This document shows, in pieces, positions 14,901 to 29,900 of a stretch of DNA of 64,000 nt. Position 1 is the stretch's first letter. The number at the start of each line of letters is the position of its first letter. This DNA is from Poteriospumella lacustris (lineage: Eukaryota > Sar > Chrysophyceae > Chromulinales > Dinobryaceae), in contig SMOI01000049.1 of the NCBI GenBank assembly GCA_008000375.1, positions 1 to 64,000 on the forward strand. Direction: 5' to 3'. A program made the position numbers and the translations under genes. The notes under the pieces are model-generated. The model made no database searches and was not told where the DNA came from. It saw only the letters and a program-made list of their open reading frames with translations.

Positions 14901-17900
14901 AACCTTGATGTCACCACTGGAGATTCCTCCACCAGAAGATACCTGAACACTTCCACCAGTTGCATCCGCATCACCGGCAGAGATAGATAGTTTTCCTCCC
15001 TCCTTTGTGCTTCGACCCGCTCTTAAAAATAGATCTCCTGCAATATCCTCCGCTGAAGAACCAGCACGAACATCAACGTTTCCAGCCGCTTGAGCGATAG
15101 AAGAAGCTCCACTGATGGATATCAAACCAGAGTTGTGAAGATGAAGAGAGCTTTCGACAGGCTCAATGGTAACATCTCCGCCCTTGGGAGATAAGCGGAT
15201 ACTTCCTATTGACGTCGCATCAGATTCAGTTGTGAGCAAAATAGAATCCATACCACTGACTCCGCGACCACTGATGCGAATCGATTTTCCCAAATGAATT
15301 CCGTGATCAGCGTCGGAACTCGTCGACAGTGAGACACTCTCTCCAATAACGCTAGCCGAAGAAGCAGCTTTCAGAAGGGCATTCGCAGAATCCACTGCAA
15401 ATGAATGACTCGAGACGGAGACGTCCTTTGATCCGACACTAAAGGCTGCACTGAAAAATTCATCGCTCTCACCGGCCTGCAGTTGAATTGTACCTGAAGG
15501 CTGTTCGATACTTGTAGATGAGGTGGTTATCTTGATATCGCCACCAACCCCTGCTTCACCAACGGTTGATGAGAGTACAACGTCACCTCTTCGACCGTCA
15601 ATCTTAAGAGACCCACCATTGCCGGAGACTAAGGAAGCGCCATCGGCACTAACAGACATGGTCGTCGTTCCGGATGAAAGCTTTATCTCGCCTTGATTCG
15701 CAACGGTGGCAATAATCGACCCGTCGACCATTGCACCTCTTCCGCCAGATAAATAAACCGATCCACCACGACTTCCTTGGCCTGGATTAAGGTAAACATC
15801 ACCTCCAACAGAATCGGACAACCCTGAAACACTGGAAGCTTCTAAATAGATACTTCCGCCAGAAAAACCACTTCTACTCTCACCGGCTCTAAGTGCGATG
15901 TGGCCAGAGCGTGATTCTGAGGAACTACCAGTTCGTAAGACAACATCTCCACTCAATCCCTGCGCAACAGAGCCTGTCTTCAGCTCGATATTCCCTGAGG
16001 TATCGAATACACCAGGAGCAGTCGCCATTGACAACAAGCTGGAACTTCTCAAAGATAGACGACCTTGATTCATCGTTTCGACCAAAATGTCCTTGTCCAC
16101 ATCGAGTGTCGACGCCTCCTCCTTTCCAGCGACCACTGAGAACTTACTGCCGCTGCGGATTGAAGAAGATGAATCCGATGCCAACAAAATCTCACCATTC
16201 TGTCCTTTCGACAACAGAGCAACCTGGGAATTATCACCAATCGACTGAATCTTAACAGAGCTGCGATCAAAAATGGATGGTATATGCCAAGACGCAATGG
16301 ACAAGGTCGACGAAGAGTCGTCTTCAGCTAGAGAAACAGCAGAAGACCTACTTTGAAGAGTCACTCTTCCTTGTCGACTTTGAGTTGATTCCCCAGCTTG
16401 CACATTAACATCACCACCGTAGCCAGTTTCAGAACGACCACCTTTCAACAAAACTTCCCCTCCTAAGCTGAACACGGATTTTCCTCCAACCAAGGAGATC
16501 ATTCCGCCAACTCCAGTGTTAGCACTTGTTGAACCTCCTTCAATTGACACTGCTCCAGCAGTGCCTTGCCGACTCATTCCAGCAACAATCGACAACTGTC
16601 CAGAATACTTGGAATTTCCAGTTGACAGATGAACATCACCAGATTGGGCTTTCGCATCTCCACTTCTAATAGACACACCAGTAGTTTCGTCATCTGAACT
16701 GGCAGTGGACAACTTTACTCCGCCACCGCCAACGACACTCACAATGGATTCTTTCGAATCTGGAGATGACATCAACGAAATAGAACCAGACCCTTGCCCA
16801 CTGCCTGTCTCGATAACGACACTTCCACTCTCTCCGCGGGTAGAAAAGCCAGTAGCGATGAGAATAGCACCAGTCGCTTCACTATCGCTACTTCCGGTGG
16901 ACATTTCAATTGAACCGGACGACTTTTGAAGGCCAGCTTCAGTGAGCAACTTAATGGTTCCACCAATATCAGCTCCAGTTGGACCCGCCAAAAGCTCAAT
17001 TCCTCCAGAATGACCTGCCATAACATCGGACGACGATATCTGCACATGAGAACTGGAGATATTTGCTTCAGAAGACGACAAGGAAAAGGACGACAAAGAA
17101 CCAGACAAAGATGTTCCAGATGCTAACACGACAGATCCTCCTGACTCTGAAGAACTGTCGCCACCTCGCAAACTTATTGCGCCACCATCTTTGCCGTTCC
17201 CTGAGCGCAATGAAATTTCACCACCGCTAATTTGGTCTCTACCTTTAGATGTGCCCGTCGTGATAGATATAGCTCCACTAATACCAGTCTCCGATTCTCC
17301 AGTTCCCAAAATAATTCCACCACTGTTTCCGAAACTTGCCAGCCCCGTCTGCAGCTCCAACGAACCAGATCCTCCCAGCACACCAGTTCCAGTTTCGAGC
17401 ATGACACGTCCCGAGCTATCCGACGAAGGCTTCGATACGGAACGAAGGGCAATAAGCGATGCATCGAAGACAATCGAGCCACCAAGCTGATCGGACGAAA
17501 ATCCTGACGACACACTTATGCTTCCCAAGCCGTTTGCAGTTGACTCGCCCATTTCAAATTTGGGGCCAGTACTGTCTTTGTCCAGAGTTGCACCGACAGA
17601 TAGAGATATGATTCCTGGGGAATCAGTGGAATCTCCCGTAGAAAGGTAAATGGCTCCAGATTGACCATCAGTAACGGCGCCACTATTAATGACGACGTCA
17701 CCCGAAGCAACAACGGCGTCCTGGGAACCAAGGACCACTGCACCGCTGCTTCCAACACTACTTGTACCACCAAGAATAACAATGGCACCTCCAGCAAAAT
17801 TTCTAGATGAACCGCCTGTAATAAGGAAAGAGCCTCCTTGGTTCAAGGAACCACCAGTCAATGCCAATGAACCACCAGTAGCCGTCGAATCTACGGCAGT

Positions 17901-20900
17901 ACCGGAAGAAATAGAAACCTCACCACCGTTACCACTAACAGCTGAACCCGCGTCAAAGGCGGAATTTCCACCGACTGGACCTGTTCCGGCCGAGACAATT
18001 ATAGATCCACCTGATTTGGAATCTGAAACAGATACAGAATTTCCAGCTTGAATGGATACAGTTCCGCCAGTTCCTTTGGAACCTCCAGAGAGTATCTCCA
18101 CATCGGTCGAAAATTCCTCCCCATCATTCGCCTTCAGAGAAAGACTTCGTTTGACTTCAGTCGTCGAAAGTTCCAGCGAGCCAGAGGAGCTTTGCAACAA
18201 GACCTTGCTGTTTCCTGCAATAACAACATCACCACCTTGATTCAGCGTGCTTGCTCCCGAGGCAATAAGAACTCCACCAGAGGATTCTGTTCCAGATCCC
18301 GAAAAAATTTGAACATCTCCTCCAGAGATTCCTGTGCCAGCAGCAACAGTTACTCTACCAGTCTCACCAGCGGCAGAGTCGCCAGATCCGACATGTACAT
18401 CTCCAGTAACCACAGCAGCATCACCAGATTTCAGCGAAATTGAACCCGAAGCTTTCGTTTCTGAAGAATGAGAGGCAATTTTGACGGCACCGGATGACAT
18501 AGTGCTCGATCCGGACAAGATTTGGACCATTCCTCCAGGTGCATTTTTGCTGTAACCAGCAGAAACCACAACATCACCCGCAATGTCGAAGGACCCTCCA
18601 GACGATACCGAGACACTTCCACCCATGGCACCTGCTTCCCCACCAATGCCGGCTTCAATGATGACACCTCCAGCATCTTTTACACCTGAATATCCGGCAA
18701 CAAATGATACAGTACCACCAAAGCCTGATGATCCCTCTCCAGCAAAGAAGCTTATGTCTCCACCATTTGCACCCTTTCCAGATCGAATCGTAACTGAGCC
18801 TCCCGAGTTCTGCTCTGATAGGCCAGCCGATAAATCAACGGACGCACCTCTGCCCGAAATTGTCTTTCCGCCGGACAAAGAAATATCACCAGAATTGCTG
18901 TCTAGAGCTGAACCAGTTCGCATCAAAATAGCGGAGCTTCGTGACCCACTGCCAGTGGTCAGAGTGATCCCACCCTCACCATCAGTTGATCCTGCCGCAG
19001 AAAACGACATGCGCCTGTCAGTGTCCAGGGCGATTCCAACTCCACGACTTGAAGAAGAGACCCCAGAAGAAATCGAAACATCTCCTCCACCATCTCCATT
19101 GTTTCCAGCGCGCAGCGAAATACTTCCACTTGTTGCATTTTGGCCCAACTGGACATCCCCGGCGTTCAGGGAAATACTTCCAGAGGAGTCAGAACTTTCT
19201 CCTGTCCTCAAAAGAATATCACCACTCTTATCTTGTCCTTGCGACAAGAACTGCAAGCCATCTACGTTCTGCGACACCAAGCGGATACCAGACAACTTAG
19301 AAACTAACTCAACCTTTGATCGAGAGGTTCCGGGCAGAGACAAGAAAGCCGATGATTGTGCCGAAATGGAAACAGGAGACGAATCCACAGCTTCGATTGC
19401 TATCTCTCCTCCTCTACCACTGTCGCCACCAGAGCCGCTACGAATTGAAATTGATCCACCAACATCACCAGAGCCAGCCAATAATCCAACAGATCCACCG
19501 ATTCCGGATTTTGATGAAGCGGAGCCCGCGGAAAGACTTATATCGCCAGCTCTTCCATCAGCAGCAACTCCGGTTGTGAGTTCAATACGGCCAGATGTTT
19601 GCTCAGATTCTCCAGAACGGAAAGAAATCGACGAAGAGCTCACACCTGACAAGCTTCTTACATCGACAGCTCTACTGGACGAGATTGACACGTCAGATGA
19701 GACAGACACAAGCGAAGCGGGTGTTTCTTCTGTTGCACCCGATTGGAGAGATATTTGACCCCCTCCGAGCGGACTTCCGCCTGTGGCCTTGATCGTACTT
19801 CCAGAGGCGGAACCAGATGAATACGACCCGGCAGACAAGGAAACATCTCCAACAGAAGACGATGCATCACCACTTCGAAGTGATACAGGCCCCGATACCT
19901 CGCCATTATCGCTGGACAGATTAATGACACCTGATTTTGTTCCACGGCTGAAGAAAGATATGTCCCCACCCCCATTTTCTTGAGATTTTGAAAAGAAGGT
20001 CAAGCTTCCACCCTCAACTCTCACGGAGCCTCCTGAACGGCTGTTATCGTGAGGAACACCAGAAACAAAGACACTGCCGGATGAGGAGGTACCGGAGGAA
20101 GCAACGATCGAAACCGAACCTCCATGTTCAACCCCCTCTCCACCAACCATTCGTACATCACCGCCTGACAAACCCTTGCCACCAGCAACCGCAATACTTC
20201 CACCAGCAACCGCAGAAGAATCACCACCTTGGAAAGAATTTTCGCCAAGCCCTCCTACGAAGTTTAGAGAACTGGAGCGGATTCCTTCCGATTGTCCAAC
20301 CGACAACTGAATACTTCCGGCTGATCCTGTTCTGGACATTCCTGTTGCGATGTTAATGGAACCACTGATGCCTTCAACCTGCGACTTTGAAGTCATGGAT
20401 ATTCCGGATCCACTCTCGATAACAATACCGTCACCTTGTGAGCTTGCCGGCAATCTCGAAACCAACCGAATCGAACCAGATTGCGAAAGACCTGTTCCTG
20501 ATAAAATGGATACGTCTCCTCCAACTTCGCCGTCGCCAGCCGAAACAAAAGCACTACCGCCTACAGTAGAAGATGAGCCAGCTGTGATGTCGACGCTGCC
20601 ACTAGAGCCGCTGGCAGATCCAGAACGAATTTGAATAGACCCACTTCTTTCAACACCAGATCCTGAGAGAATATCAATGCTACCACTTCGACTCATCGAC
20701 GAACCGGAGGAAATCACAACAGTGCCAGAAATGACGTTTCCAAATCCGGTGCTCAGCTCAACGTCGCCAGAATTCGCAAGTCCATGAGCAGTGCTCATTT
20801 GAATGCCCCCTCCCGATCCATTCTGATTAGAAGATCGTCCACCGGACAAAACCACGGAGCCTCCGATGAAAGATCCATCTCCACCATGAATCGTTACGTT

Positions 20901-23900
20901 TCCTCCAGGAGTGGTAAGATCGGACCCTGCGCTAAGGGTCACGTCCAGAGCGGTCGACAATCCAAAATGAATACCGCCACCGTTCGATGATCCAACCGTT
21001 ACAACACCCGACTTCGTTGATGAACTTCCAGCCAAAATCTCAACATTTCCCACGGCGCTACCATCGTCACTAACTTGCGTGAACAGAGAAATTCCCGCTT
21101 TGTTTCCAGCGGGATTCCATGTCTTCGCAACAAATCGAACAGATTCAGACTCGGAGTGGATAAGACCTTGACTGAGCAAATGAATTCCTCCTGAGATACT
21201 GCCAGAACCCGAAGACACTGAAACTGTTCCACCAACGCTACCGGTTCCAGCTGTAACGGATATGTCACCAACAGTACCAGCGGAGTCTCCCGTCGCTACA
21301 ACAACTGCACCAGATTCATCACGACTAGAGCCTGTGCGCAGAGAAAGGGCACCACTTCCATGAGTTCCAACTCCAGTCGCAGTGGTTATATCTCCGGATG
21401 TGTACGTAGATTCCCCTGTCGAGACGTAGACAGAGCCGCTGGAAGACATTGCTCCTCCGGACGCAATCTTGACAATTCCGCTGTCATTCTCATTTGCTCC
21501 CGATAAAATCGATACACCTCTCACACCATCAAGCTCTAATGAGCTAGAAGAAACAGCATTTGGCGAAGAAAGGGAAACAGTGCCACTTTTTTCTGTACCT
21601 AAACCGGATGAGATAGTGATATTTCCTCCGAATGCTGCGCCACCGGAATGCATATAAATTGAACCGGCCATATCATCCGCACTCGAAGTTGACATCGACA
21701 AGTCACCGCCCACTTTGGACGATCCAGTAAAAAGTGATAAATCACCGCTCTTCTGATCTGCCGAATTTGTCGAGACCACAACATTTCCGCTTTCAGAAGA
21801 TGAGTAGCCCGTAGCGATTTTCAATGATGCCGACGACGAGTCAAGCGATTCACTCGTCAGAATGTTGATGTCTGCATCACCAGTTATATCCAAAGATCCC
21901 TTCTTTTGGCCCTGATGAGACTTTCCAGCAGAAAGAAGGATGCTTCCGGCAACTGCACCAGAACCAGACAAAATATGAACGTTTCCGGAAGAAGCATCCT
22001 GTGAATCGCCCGATGAAAGTTCCACAAAACCTGAGGGTCCCTCCGACGATCCCGATCCAACACGAATCGAGCCACTATGTCTGCTGTCCGTTGCAATTGT
22101 TATCGGCCCCCCAGAAGAGACTTGGACAGCATCCTTGCCGTCAAAAGACCCCATTCGGATAGATGATACACTTGATTCATCAGAAGCGGAAAGAACAATT
22201 CTCCCCTCGCCAACTCCATTCGCCGTCAAACCTCCTTTTACTGAGATAAGCCCGGCTGACGATGAACCTGATGAAATTTCAACATCCCCATTATGAAGGG
22301 ACGAAGAACCGGACGATATTCGGACCGACCCGCCCATATCAAAGGCCGAATCTCCACCTGCCAAAATGATATCCCCGCCACTGTCTGGAGCCGATCCTTT
22401 CATGACGAGCTTAGCACCATGGCCGCTTGTCAACACGACGTCACCGGAAACGTCCTTTCCACTTCCAGACAAAATGCTCACTGTGCCCGCTCTTGATGAT
22501 AATGAGGATCCTGATCGAACAACAACCTCACCAGACACATCTTCAGCATCCGCACTTCCAAATTGACTGTTTGCATTGGAGCGAACATTTACGCCACCAG
22601 AAGAGCTGACATCTACGTCCCCACCGGACGACGTCGTCGTCATCACCAAGGAGCCGGATACATCGCCACTGTGACCAACACTGAGAATAATTGATCCCGA
22701 ATGGCCCGAATCAGCCCCACCGGTGGAAATAGATACACCCCCACTTTCACCTGTCGCGGCACCCGACGACAAACTAACAGCACCACTGTACGAAGAGCCA
22801 TCACCAGAAGATATCGCGATTGTACCGGATGATTGGGCAGTGTCTGAGGAAATTTGCAAATCTCCACTCGAAGATTTTCCGTCCCTAGATGCTCCAACCA
22901 GTTTAACAGTGGTTCCAGCCATCAATGTGAGGTCTTCGTCGCTCATCGACAACCTAGTTTCTCCTGCCTCCAAAATCATCTTGCCAAACTGAGAAAGCGC
23001 GGGATTAGCACCACTCGATATTTGGACTACTGGTGCACTGTCCACGAAGTCGCCAGATGAAATTCGAAGATCACCACCGAAACGACCGGAACCCGCATTG
23101 GCTACAATAGCGCCACCAGCTCCAGACGCAGAGGACCCAGAAATCAAACGAATAGAACCACCACCAGAAGCAGACGATCCAACAATTACATTGATGTCTG
23201 GAGTTTGGTTTGACTGGTACTGAGCCGAGCCAATGTTGACGAGTCCACTATTCAAATTCATACGTCCGGAACTTCCGGTGGCCTCAAAAGTGACTAAACC
23301 TGACGAACCAATCAGAACACTACCGCTCAAAGATGAATCGTCACTGGCTGCTGCCACCAACTCAATCGAGCCAGATCGGCCTGAACTGCGACCTGACTTC
23401 AACATAATGCTGCCCGAAGACAAGGGGCCCTCACCAGTCACAAGTTTCACGTCGCCACTCGACTCAGCAGAAGAAGAACCCGACAGCATCGACACATCGC
23501 CACTCATCGAGGCAGACGCGGCTGATTGCAGAACCATCTTTCCACCAGCTGCACTTTCCAAAACAACATCACCCCCGACAGGTGTGTCAGACGACATACC
23601 AGCACGGACATACACCGACGCTCCTTCCAAACGAGACGATCCAGCTGCGACAGACACTGCGCCGGCAGATGATTGGAGAGATGACCCAGTATTCAAAAGC
23701 AATCCTCCGCTCTGTGCGCTATCTGCGAGGCCAGATCGAAGGATAATGTTTCCTGTTGCAGATGAGGCTGCTGTCACGATAGCAGCATCTCCCGATTTCG
23801 ACGACCCAGAACCCGTTTCGACGGAAACAGAGGCCCCAATCAAGTTATCATGCCGAGACAATAGAATCGATGCGCCATCAAAACCGTCTTCAGCAGCAGA

Positions 23901-26900
23901 GGTGAGAGATAAACCACCATTTCCGGTCGATCCAGTGGACGATATGGCAACCGATTCACCCCCAACTCGCAGAGACTTTTGCGACAACACTGACGAATGA
24001 TCAGAAGCGGACAAAATTAACGCACCTCCTTCGTTAATGTCACCAGCGGCTGCTGCCACCAACTCAATCGAGCCAGATCGGCCTGAACTGCGACCTGACT
24101 TCAACATAATGCTGCCCGAAGACAAGGGGCCCTCACCAGTCACAAGTTTCACGTCGCCACTCGACTCAGCAGAAGAAGAACCCGACAGCATCGACACATC
24201 GCCACTCATCGAGGCAGACGCGGCTGATTGCAGAACCATCTTTCCACCAGCTGCACTTTCCAAAACAACATCACCCCCGACAGGTGTGTCAGACGACATA
24301 CCAGCACGGACATACACCGACGCTCCTTCCAAACGAGACGAACCAGCCGCGACAGATACTGCGCCGGCAGATGATTGGAGAGATGGACCTGAGTTAATGA
24401 TGACCTGACCTGCAGAACCAACCTCAGTTTGTCCAGCAGCGAGACGAAGATGTCCACCAGACGACGAACCACCACCAGCAGAAATTGAAACACTTCCTGC
24501 AATAGAACCATCACCTCCACGAATGTCAAAGGATCCAGCGTCCTTTGTTGAATGTCCAGCAACAAAAGTGATGGAACCACCGCGATTGATACCGTTTCCA
24601 ACGATGAAGTCCATATCACCAGAAGCATCGGAACTGCGACCCGCTATAAATCTCAGAGAGCCCGTCTCGGATTCCGAGGGAAGAGTTTGTAACACTATTC
24701 CAGTAGCGGTTGTAACATTGAACAATTTCGAGTTGACATCAACTGTCGACCCCTCCAAAGAATACATCGAAGTGGTCAAACTGATAGATGCACCAACAGC
24801 CGACCCACCACCGCTGGATAAAAGTATACTCCCGCCTGATGATGATTGGCCTCCTGTTCTACCGCCAACTATTTCAACATCACCAGCCCCATTCATGGAA
24901 TCACCGGTGCTGAGCCTCAGAGAACCGGAGTCGGATCCGAGAGTTTTCAATGCAAGATCACCACGAACAGCTGTGCTAACAATATCGACGGAGCCGCCAG
25001 CAACAGCTACACCGAAGTCTTGAACATCAACTTTAGAAACCCTATCACCCGCACCAGCACCGAAGGTCAGTTTTCCGCTTGTATCACCTTGAGGTGACTG
25101 AACTGCAACAAAAGCACCAGCCAAACGTTCATTGCCGCGGCCTACCAACTCAATTATACTCGACTGATCGCTCCACGATGTGGATCCAGTCGCGATAGAG
25201 ATCGAGCCGCTGGTGGGTGAATTGGAACCAGTTTCCAAAACAATAGATCCAGAATTTGTTTTTCCTGATGCAGTGACAACACGGATATCACCAGCTGAAG
25301 ATGATCGGGAACCTCCAGACGAAATGTGAACATGACCACCGATATCACCCGATTCGGTATTACCGGCATTAATTTCAATGCTTGCTCCAGGTCCAACGAG
25401 TGATTTACCTCCATCGACAACCACTTTACCACCGATCATTTCTTCGTTGCCGACAATCGACACACTTGGAGACTTTGCGTCCACATCCGAAACGGCGGAT
25501 GCCAAAGTGACTTCACCGGATCCACGATTACCGACACCCGACCGAATGATCACATCCCCACCGACACCATCGGCATTGTCATTGTTGCCACCTGATAAAG
25601 ACAGTGAGCCAGCTCTAGCTAATGAACTTGACCGACCAACAGACAGAATAATACTTCCACTGCTCGACGTCAGAGAACCACCAGACGAAATCAAGATATC
25701 GCCGGTTGTTCCAGCAATTGACGAGCCACTTTGTAGCACAACTTTACCTGTGTCACGCGCCTCATCGGAACCAGAAGATACTAGGGTATCCGAGAAACTC
25801 ATAACGGAAATTTTTCCACCAGTCCCCGAGCTGTAACGGAATGTTGAAATGTCAATGGAACCGATCGAGGAACCATCACCAGAAGCTAGAGAAACTGATC
25901 CACCAACTGAATTGTCATTAGCACCACTTCCGCCTTGAATAGCAATAGATCCACCAAAATCTTTGGCATTGCCACCAATCAAGCTTATCGACCCCGCCGA
26001 ATCAGCACTTTCTTGGCTACCGGTGGAAACGGTAAAAGAACCAGTCGAAGCACCCTCCCCTGTCGAAACTTCCACACTTCCGCCTGAGTAAGCGCTTCGA
26101 CCGCCTTGCAAGCGAAGCGGCTGCACAAGAGTCTCAGACGAGCCCGAGGAAACGGTGACACCACCACCATTTGATGACGAGCCACCACCAACGACTTCCA
26201 CGGATCCTCCAGAGACACCAAATCCAGCTGACAACAACACCGAGCCACCACCCCTACTGCTTCCAGAAGCGGATGACATAACAATATCACCCCCTGCTAA
26301 ACCAGAGCCAGAAGAAACTAAAACGTCGCCACCTTTCGCAGCGCTACCTCTGGAGCTGATTGAATTACCAGCAACGAGAGCAATGCTCGAACCGGCTGCT
26401 TCTTTCGAAGATCCAACAGACAAGAGAATAGACCCGGCAACAGAACCATCACCAGTCGAGATAGACACACTGCCGGATTCCAAAACAGAGGATCCAGAGA
26501 AAAGCTGAACTGAACCAGAAGGAGATTTATCAGAAGCAATGGACGATACTATTGCGGTCGACGTGGAGCGAAGTGAAATCTCTGAGGAGTCGCCTCCGGA
26601 CTCCATCGAAACAGACCCGCCCTTACCTCCCATGCCCGTACGAAGCAAAATGTCTCCCACTTGTGAACTATCTCCCGTGACAATTCTCACCTGTCCAGAT
26701 TCATCGCTTGCAGAGGATGTTGCCAGCTTAATTGTTCCAGAACGCGACGAAGAAGCCGTGAAAAGATCGACACCACCGCTTGCTGTCGATCCTTCACCAG
26801 AGAAAACGACAACGTTACCACCGGCTTCTCGATGACTTTCACCTCCAGATATTTCAACAGAACCGCCAGTTTTATCAGATACGCCGCCACTGACAACGGC

Positions 26901-29900
26901 ATCACCCCCAAAGCCAGAATTGCGAGCTTCGCCACCGACAATGCGAACGTTTCCTGCTTGAGCGATGGAATCCAAAGCCAAGCCTCCCACAATATCGATG
27001 TGACCACCACTTGAAACACCTTGGGCACTTCCACCATTGATAGAAACGGAACCAGACGAAGAAACGCCTCTACCAGCCGATAAAAGCAAGCTGCCACCAA
27101 TATCACCGTCACCGCTCTTCAACAACACTTCACCAGCTTTGGACAAGGAATCACCAGAAACGATTGAAACAGAACCAGAGCCGACAGAACCACCGGTGCC
27201 AGTATTGAGAACAATATTCCCTGACAAATCTCCGCTGCCGGTCTCAACGTTGAAATGACCTGAACGTTGATTACGACTTCCAGCAATCATTCCGATATTT
27301 GATATTCTATCATCCAATTCAAACGTCTCCACAAAAAATGAAGACCCAGAATTAACTCTCGTTGATTTCCCTGACGATAGCGTTATCATTCCTTCGGGAG
27401 ATGAAGATATTTCAACGGAACCGCCAACAGTAAGGTCAGCAGAGCGACCTCCGGCTATCTTGATATTTCCGCCGCCATCAACAGACGAACTTCCACCAAC
27501 AAGAGACACATCACCTCCTCCATTTCGCAATCCTTGTCCACCCACTATCGATATAGAACCACCAGAAGCACCTGCACCGGCAGTGAAAATGGCCTTTCCA
27601 CCTTTGTCTCCAGCGGACGACCCAGCACTGAGAATAATATCAGATGCAACCGCGCCATCACCTCCTTGAATTGCAACAGTGCCTGAAGACCCATACTGCG
27701 ACGGACCAGTGGTGATACTTGCGTGACCCGATCCGTAGTCACCGGAGCCCGATCCAATATGGAAACCCCCCGACGATCCTCGTGAAGAACCAGACGACAA
27801 CATAACTTCACCACTGGTGGATCCGATCGTAGCTCGTGCGCTATTGAGAACGATCGAGCCAGAGTTCGAAACGTCGGACAGCCCCGTTAATACACTGACT
27901 GAGCCACCAATTCCATTGCGTGATGCACCAGGTAGCAGTGATATCGATCCAGACTCTTCATCTGAGGTATCGCCGGTAGACATAAAAATGGATCCAGACG
28001 AAGATTTTGAAGACCCCGTAGAAAACTTAAAGTTGCCTGAGGACACAGAAGGTGACGACACCGTGCCAATTGATAAATCACTTCCCTGAGCAGCGAGTAA
28101 TTCCGTTTCGCTTTTTGACATCAATAAGTGTCCTCCTTCAAAGTCGTTAACGCCACCAGCTGAGAGAGAAATACTGCCTCCGCTTTGATCAGAATGACCA
28201 GCCTCGATAAGGATATCACCCCCTGTGTTCCCAGACCCAGTGAGCACGTGAATATCTCCACCACGAGACTTACTCTTCCCAGATGAAAGAACTAAGTTAC
28301 CACCTTGGCTGAACCCATCACCAGAAGTGAGCTCTAAATCACCCCCAAACTGAGAGGCCTCGCCAACTCGAATCTCGACCTTACCAGAGCGACCAGTTGA
28401 ACTTCCGGATAATAAACGAATGCTGCCAGATTCCAACGTTCTTGATGCTGTCTGAATCTCAATACCATATGATGCACTAGTTGACGAGGAAAACAAATCA
28501 AGCTTCTTCGATGCTTGGACTAGGATCGAACTGTCACCCTGATCAGACATGTTGTTCTTCACGACAATGTCGCTCATTCCAGATCCGGAAGACAACAAAA
28601 TTGAGCCACCACGGGACCCACCATTTCCACCATTGATGAGCACATCTCCAGCCGAGTCACTGCTGGAGCCGGTACCTATAAGAACGCTACCAGAAGAAAG
28701 CGTTCCTGTCCCACTCAAAAGGTGAATTGAACCACTGGATACAGCTGCAGTTGAATGAACTTGAACATCCCCCGAGATCTCATCCGATCCTCCCGACATG
28801 ACATCGATGCGATAGCCGCTATCAGTACCTCCTATGTGGACGGATGACACAGGCGCAAAACCTTGTTGACCACCTAACAACGCCAGCGAACCACTATGGC
28901 CGGCGGAAAGAACAGTTTTGAGTTCGCCTAACGACAGCGTACCACCCGATCCCTCAGCTGAAACACCAGACTTCAGAACAAAATGGTTGGCATCATCGCC
29001 ACCCATTTGAAGAGATGAAGCCTTAAGTTCTTTCATCGACATAGAATGGAGTGATACCATTGAACGTTCACCAGCGCCAGTGGACAAAACGATGGAACCA
29101 GCCACAGAGTCACTATCACCCGAAGTGAAGCGCAAGTCCCCCGAAGGTTGGAGCTGGTTGCTCATCGAACTGATAAGTACTGCACCTCCACGACCGCTAA
29201 CAATATCGACTTGACCACCTTGATACATAGAAGACGCCCTAACATCACCAGCAGAAATAGAAATATCAGCCCCTTTGCCACCACCACTCACGCCACCTGC
29301 GATGCGGATCGATCCAGCGGAGGAAGCAGTGCTGTCGCCAGTTCGAATGTCAATACCACCTGATGATTTGTCTGAGCTACTTCCAGACTGCAGTAAAATT
29401 CGGCCACTTCCCCAGACATCGCTGTCGGGAACATCTGACGACCCAGCAGTTACCACGCGTATTTCGCTTGACCGATTGTCTTCCAGGTTGTCTTCTACGA
29501 CAAAGCGTTCGCCGAGAGCTTGCATTGCCGCAATCAAATCCACTATCAACGACGTCTTATCAACTTGATGGAAATCATTGATGGTAAAATTCTTGTCGTC
29601 CAGAGTATACTCTGGAATCGAAGTCACATACTCTGGGAACACTTCAGCCAGCTCCTGAGCGATAACGCCGCGCACTCGAACATCAGGCACATCGTCGCGC
29701 ACTTGCAGCCATTCATCGGTGTACTTGTAGCTTCGAACAGGAATTTTCTTGATTCGTTGCAAAATCGACTCGGTATTCACTGGTTGAATGTCTTTCTTGA
29801 TTCGCATGTCCGAGGAATAATGAACAGCGGTCACATGCATGGGGGCGCTGGCCACAACCATGCTGCTGTCTTTACCCGCACTTGTAACCGTTGATTGCAT

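Larger units (their letters stand above)
12131..29241 (-). repeat. Less regular solenoid modules of about 15 residues
   Basis: The same strand-turn module continues in the same phase (anchors at 14946, 20004, 25104), but the six-module order is looser and modules vary more in length and sequence. Turns contain more Asp, Lys and Arg than in the 6-12 kb part. It includes one internal duplication (23346-23683 and 24048-24385) and stretches where the module register is hard to follow. No separate domain or gene is visible. Confidence 0.8.

Noticed and set aside
18583-19758. Long plus-strand frame of 391 codons
   Set aside because: Antisense of ordinary modules; the composition follows directly from the minus-strand codons, and no recognisable family is seen.
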